Shown here in pieces: positions 23,070 to 26,218 of a DNA stretch of 26,218 bases. The translations under genes were made by a program, and so were the position numbers. A model generated the notes under the pieces. That model was not told the origin of the DNA and did no database searches. It saw nothing but the letters and a program-made list of their open reading frames with translations. The DNA lies in contig JANYCM010000086.1 of NCBI GenBank assembly GCA_025360285.1, positions 1 to 26,218 on the forward strand, read 5' to 3'. Position 1 is the stretch's first letter; every line of letters begins with the position of its first letter. The stretch is from Sphingomonadales bacterium. Lineage in GTDB: Bacteria; Pseudomonadota; Alphaproteobacteria; Sphingomonadales; Sphingomonadaceae.

Positions 23070-25640
23070 ATGCGCTTTTCGACTTCTGCCGCGCTCTACG
23101 GCGCCACGGCTCTGGCGAGCCTGACACTCTGGCCCGAAATGCTGGTCGCCGCACCGGTGCCGGTCGCGACTGCCGCTGCCGCCGGGACCGCCGCAGAAAC
23201 GGCCACTGACACCAGCGAGATCATCGTCACCGCCCGCCGCCGCAACGAATCGATCGTCGACGTGCCGCTGGCGATCACCGTGGTGAGTTCGGAAAAGCTT
23301 GAAAAGCTCGGCCTGACCAGCACCCGCGACATTGCCAATTTTGTCCCCGGCCTTGAATTCAGTGACTTCACCCAGGGCAATTCGCGCAACGATCGCGGCG
23401 GCAACCGCACCATCATCTTCCGCGGGCTGAACCTTGCCAACAACGGCGGCGGTGTCCAGCAGGCGGCGTCGATGTTCCTTGATGGCGCGGCGGTGCTGGG
23501 CAATGAAATCCCCGGCAGCCTCGACATCGGCGCGGTCGAGGTGCTGCGCGGGCCGCAGAATGTCTATTTCGGGCGTTCGACGATGACCGGCGCGATCGCC
23601 TATCGCACCAAGGCGATCCCGAAACAGATCGGCATCGAAACCAATATCCAATATGCCGAACGCAACACCATGAAGCTGGAAACCAGCGTCGCCGGGCCGA
23701 TCATCCCCGACATTCTCGGCTTTCGTGTGACCGGGCTTTATGAAAAGAACGACGGCTTCATCACCAATGCCTATGATCCGACCGGCCAGAAGCTGGGCGC
23801 GCGGTCGCGCCGGTCGATTTCGGGGACGCTCGATTTCACCCCGGCCCCAGGGCTCGAGATCAAGACCTATGCCAATTACTTTGCCGATGAAGACGGGCCC
23901 TCGGCAACGGTCAACATCTTCCCGGATGCGATTCCGGCGACCGCGACCAGCGCGCCGGTGCCGGGCGCCGTCACCAACTGCGTCGTCGGGCAGAATGCCA
24001 CGCTGAACGGCGCCACGACGTTGGCGCGGGCGACGATCTGCGGCCAGGTGCCGAATGTTTCGAAAGCCATTGCCTATTCGCGCACCGATATTCCGGCGGA
24101 AATGGCAGCGCTGCTGTTCAACTATACGCCCTATATCGCCGCCGAACATTTCAAGCATCAGGCCGGCATGCAGCGCCATGTGTTCAACGCCCATGCGGTG
24201 ATCAATTATCAGATCAGTGACTATCTGAAGGCGCAGGCAATCACCGGCTATCATGTCACCACGATTGTCCAGGATATCGATGGCGCCGCGCAGCCGATCA
24301 ACTCGGCGTCGCCGTTCAGCATCCTGTTCTTCGGCCTGGCCAACAAATACAAGGATTTCAGCCAGGAATTGCGGCTGAGTTCGGACCCGGAGCGGGCGTT
24401 CAGCTGGACCGCCGGGGTCAATTATGTCAACGCCCGCAGCATCAATCAGGCGTGGAACCTGTTTCAGACCAACACCCAGCCGACGGTGGCGAACCCCAAT
24501 CCGGTGCAGACAATGAATGGCGCCGGCGGGGTGTTCAATCCCGGCGACAACCGCGCAACGACCATCGGGCTCTTCGCCGGCGGCTATCTGAAACTCGCCG
24601 ACAACCGGCTGACGCTCAGCGCCGAGGCGCGTTACCAGGTCGATGATCGCTTTACCCAGACGCTCAACGCGGCAACGCTGGCGGTGGTGGCGACATCGCC
24701 GATTCTCGACAACAAGTTCAAGGCCTTCTACCCGCGTATTTCGATCGATTATGATGTCGGTGGTGGCAAGAAAATCTATGCGTCGCTTGCCAAGGGCGGT
24801 CGCCCCGGCGGCTTCAACAGCGCGCTGCTGAGCTTCTTTGACCCCAACAATTCCCGTTACCAGACGTGCGGCTGCTATGCGGCGACCGTTGCCAAGATCA
24901 CGTCGTTGTTCGGCGTCACCAACCCCGCCTATCAGCAGGAAAGCCTGACGATCGGCGAACTCGGCTTCAAGGGCTATCTGCCCGAGGGCAAGGGCTATTT
25001 CGACATCAACGCCTATTATGGCATCGTCGACAACCAGCAGGTGACCCAGGCCCAGATCATCGACACGCTGACGCCGCCGACCACGCTGAGCATCGTCACC
25101 AACACCGGCAAGACCGAAATCTATGGTCTGGAATTCACCGGCAATTATAATTTCACGCCGGAAATCTCGCTGGATACGACCTTTGCCTGGAACCATACCC
25201 GCCGCATCGCCTATATCGACAACGCGCCAGGTAATATCGCGATTTATGGCCGCACCGATTACCGCGGCCTGAAATTGTCATTGTCGCCGATGGTCACCGC
25301 CTCGGCCGTGCTGTCGTACGAACAGGCACGTTCCGAGCATTGGTCGCCGTTTGCCAATTCGGCGGTCGTCTATCGCGGCAAGCAATATGCCGATATCGGC
25401 AATCTGGCCTATACGCCGGGCCGCGCCACGGTCGATGTGCGGGCGGGCGCCAAGAACGGCACCTTCCGCATCGAAGCGTTCGTGACCAATTTGTTCAACA
25501 ACAAGACCTATCCGGCCGGCAATGTCGCCCCCGATTTCGGCATCAACACGGTCAATGGCGTGCGGTCCCAGTATAGCGGGTTCTTCGGCGCCTATGCCGA
25601 CCCCCGCACGTTTGGCGCGCGGATGAGCGCCAAGTTCTGA
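23070..25640 (+). CDS. TonB-dependent outer-membrane receptor
   Basis: The 856-residue receptor has an N-terminal signal-like segment (MRFSTSAALYGATALASLTL, then an Ala-rich linker to about residue 45) and a SEIIVTARRRNESIVDVPLAI TonB-box/plug start that is read here in two pieces (49-58 and 61-70). The plug core is GAVEVLRGPQNVYFGRSTMTGAIAY. The barrel follows with alternating aromatic strands and ends in the required terminal Phe (TFGARMSAKF). It stands at the end of the racemase/LLM/MFS/AKR cluster, so it may import the substrate of that pathway; the ligand cannot be read. It is about 55 residues shorter than the other receptor and not closely similar to it, so it is probably not a recent duplicate. 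A strong terminator follows. Confidence 0.95.
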   Translation: MRFSTSAALYGATALASLTLWPEMLVAAPVPVATAAAAGTAAETATDTSEIIVTARRRNESIVDVPLAITVVSSEKLEKLGLTSTRDIANFVPGLEFSDFTQGNSRNDRGGNRTIIFRGLNLANNGGGVQQAASMFLDGAAVLGNEIPGSLDIGAVEVLRGPQNVYFGRSTMTGAIAYRTKAIPKQIGIETNIQYAERNTMKLETSVAGPIIPDILGFRVTGLYEKNDGFITNAYDPTGQKLGARSRRSISGTLDFTPAPGLEIKTYANYFADEDGPSATVNIFPDAIPATATSAPVPGAVTNCVVGQNATLNGATTLARATICGQVPNVSKAIAYSRTDIPAEMAALLFNYTPYIAAEHFKHQAGMQRHVFNAHAVINYQISDYLKAQAITGYHVTTIVQDIDGAAQPINSASPFSILFFGLANKYKDFSQELRLSSDPERAFSWTAGVNYVNARSINQAWNLFQTNTQPTVANPNPVQTMNGAGGVFNPGDNRATTIGLFAGGYLKLADNRLTLSAEARYQVDDRFTQTLNAATLAVVATSPILDNKFKAFYPRISIDYDVGGGKKIYASLAKGGRPGGFNSALLSFFDPNNSRYQTCGCYAATVAKITSLFGVTNPAYQQESLTIGELGFKGYLPEGKGYFDINAYYGIVDNQQVTQAQIIDTLTPPTTLSIVTNTGKTEIYGLEFTGNYNFTPEISLDTTFAWNHTRRIAYIDNAPGNIAIYGRTDYRGLKLSLSPMVTASAVLSYEQARSEHWSPFANSAVVYRGKQYADIGNLAYTPGRATVDVRAGAKNGTFRIEAFVTNLFNNKTYPAGNVAPDFGINTVNGVRSQYSGFFGAYADPRTFGARMSAKF

Positions 25641-25664
25641 GGCTGGGGAGCCGGACGGCAGACG

Positions 25665-25699
25665 GGCCCGCTTCCGAAAGGAGGCGGGCCTTTTTCTTT
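25665..25699 (+). terminator. intrinsic terminator of the TonB receptor gene
   Basis: An 11-bp stem (25665-25675 with 25680-25690, one G-U pair) closed by a GAAA tetraloop is followed directly by TTTTTCTTT. It begins 24 nt past the stop codon. This is the clearest terminator in the window. Confidence 0.95.
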
Positions 25700-26134
25700 G
25701 CAGGAGTCGGCAACTCCGGCGACTGCTAGCGCCTGCTTGCGGACGTTCGCAATCGGGAAGGGTCGTCGTATGTTCCTGATGCAGTTGGGTTTACGACATA
25801 GCCGGTAGCGGTGCGTATCAAGTCTCGTGTTAGCGGGATCGCGCCGCTGGGTATAATTGGTAGTGAAGCGGTATTGGGCCAGCGGCTCTTGATTGCTGGC
25901 ATAATGGTCTCTCAGAACTGGCGTGAATGAGCCGGGTTGCTTCCCAGTGAAAACGATATCCACACCCTTCCTAGGTGATCTTGGAAAGCCATCGCGGATG
26001 CAATCGGCTCATCATCGTCCTTACCGCGCCAGCCTGTAGCGTCAAAGGTTTGTGGGATGATGCTCGACGTTGCCTTGATTCGTCTACCGTCGCCGAATCG
26101 CCGCGAAATCCGAATGCTTTAGAGCATCGAGCTT
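25700..26134. other. lower-GC intergenic stretch without a supported gene
   Basis: The G+C here is roughly 50-55%, against about two thirds in the genes to the left. Open frames are short, lack ribosome sites and show no recognisable domain. The right edge is adjacent to a transposase 3' end, so part of this may be the IS end plus flanking acquired DNA. No terminal inverted repeat could be fixed from one end alone. Confidence 0.6.
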
Positions 26135-26218
26135 TTAATCTGCACCATAGCCGGCTGCTTTGAGATAGTTTGAGCATTCCTGAGGGGAGTAGAGTTCGCA
26201 GATTGATCCGACGGCCTT
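26135..26218 (-). CDS. IS630-like transposase, C-terminal end only (rest beyond window)
   Basis: The last 27 codons of a minus-strand frame run off the window edge. They read GSICELYSPQECSNYLKAAGYGAD before TAA at 26135-26137, split here as GSICELYSPQEC and SNYLKAAGYGAD. The pattern of a helix, a P(x)EC, then NY-(x)2-AAGY is the usual C-terminus of IS630-family DDE transposases. The DDE residues lie outside the window, so intactness cannot be judged. It fits with the G+C drop and marks an insertion sequence at the right edge. Confidence 0.65.
   Translation of the reverse strand, partial: KAVGSICELYSPQECSNYLKAAGYGAD

Noticed and set aside
23064..25196. 710-codon open frame on the minus strand
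   Set aside because: It is antisense to the TonB receptor, whose signal peptide, plug motif and terminal Phe are clear. The antisense product has low-complexity, Arg/Gly-rich composition typical of GC-rich shadows.
25592..25963. 123-codon minus-strand frame after the receptor
   Set aside because: It overlaps the receptor end and its terminator, has no ribosome site, and shows no recognisable domain.
26114..26127. ATGCTTTAGAGCAT as the IS end
   Set aside because: The arm is only 5 bp and the other IS end is not in the window, so a terminal repeat cannot be claimed.

Overview
This is a GC-rich chromosomal window (about two thirds G+C by eye) from an alphaproteobacterium, most likely a sphingomonad (order Sphingomonadales). 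The basis is two large TonB-dependent receptors of the sphingomonad type with an (I)VVTA/IIVTA box, abundant short intergenic hairpin repeats, a CcmCDE cluster, and an accessory gene mix rich in SDR, LLM-flavin, MFS and IclR families. The assignment rests on gene content and style only. No tRNA, rRNA or CRISPR array was seen.

Layout. (a) 1-1653 is the 3' part of a NACHT-type STAND NTPase with pentapeptide-like repeats and one WD40 blade; its 5' end lies outside the window. A two-hairpin element separates it from convergent rlmN (1775-3061, -). (b) 3112-4309 is a compact operon, DUF2975 membrane protein / YozG-type HTH regulator / small membrane protein, behind a promoter bracketed by two near-identical 17-bp imperfect palindromes. 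A secreted rhodanese-like protein follows (4345-5814). (c) 5850-9835 holds a divergent SDR / TonB-receptor pair enclosed by two inverted copies of the same multi-hairpin intergenic repeat. (d) 9891-11187 (-) is ccmC-ccmD-ccmE, with start/stop overlaps, but no ccmF after it. Upstream lies an FAD-linked oxidase (11267-12865, -). (e) 13046-14927 (+) is a three-gene operon: small unknown protein, HbpS/GlcG-like protein, methyltransferase. (f) 15014-17214 (-) is a spinster-like MFS transporter translationally coupled to a SUMF1-domain lipoprotein, divergent from an IclR regulator (17386-18237, +). (g) 18354-22739 holds an Asp/Glu-racemase-superfamily enzyme, an NtaA/SnaA-type LLM flavin monooxygenase, a second MFS transporter and an aldo/keto reductase. 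A second TonB receptor (23070-25640, +) follows, with a textbook terminator. (h) After about 25700 the G+C drops to roughly 50-55%, and the window ends inside the C-terminus of an IS630-like transposase read from the minus strand.

How the genes may work together. The right half reads as an uptake-plus-catabolism island: outer-membrane receptor, two inner-membrane permeases, flavin monooxygenase, aldo/keto reductase, racemase/isomerase-fold enzyme and an IclR regulator. The substrate cannot be read from sequence. The SDR/receptor pair in (c) looks like a smaller, separate uptake-and-oxidation cassette that may have been placed next to ccmE. The best leads for something less described are the NACHT protein at the left edge, the repeat-bounded SDR/receptor cassette, the DUF2975/HTH operon with its paired operators, and the MFS/SUMF1-lipoprotein pair.
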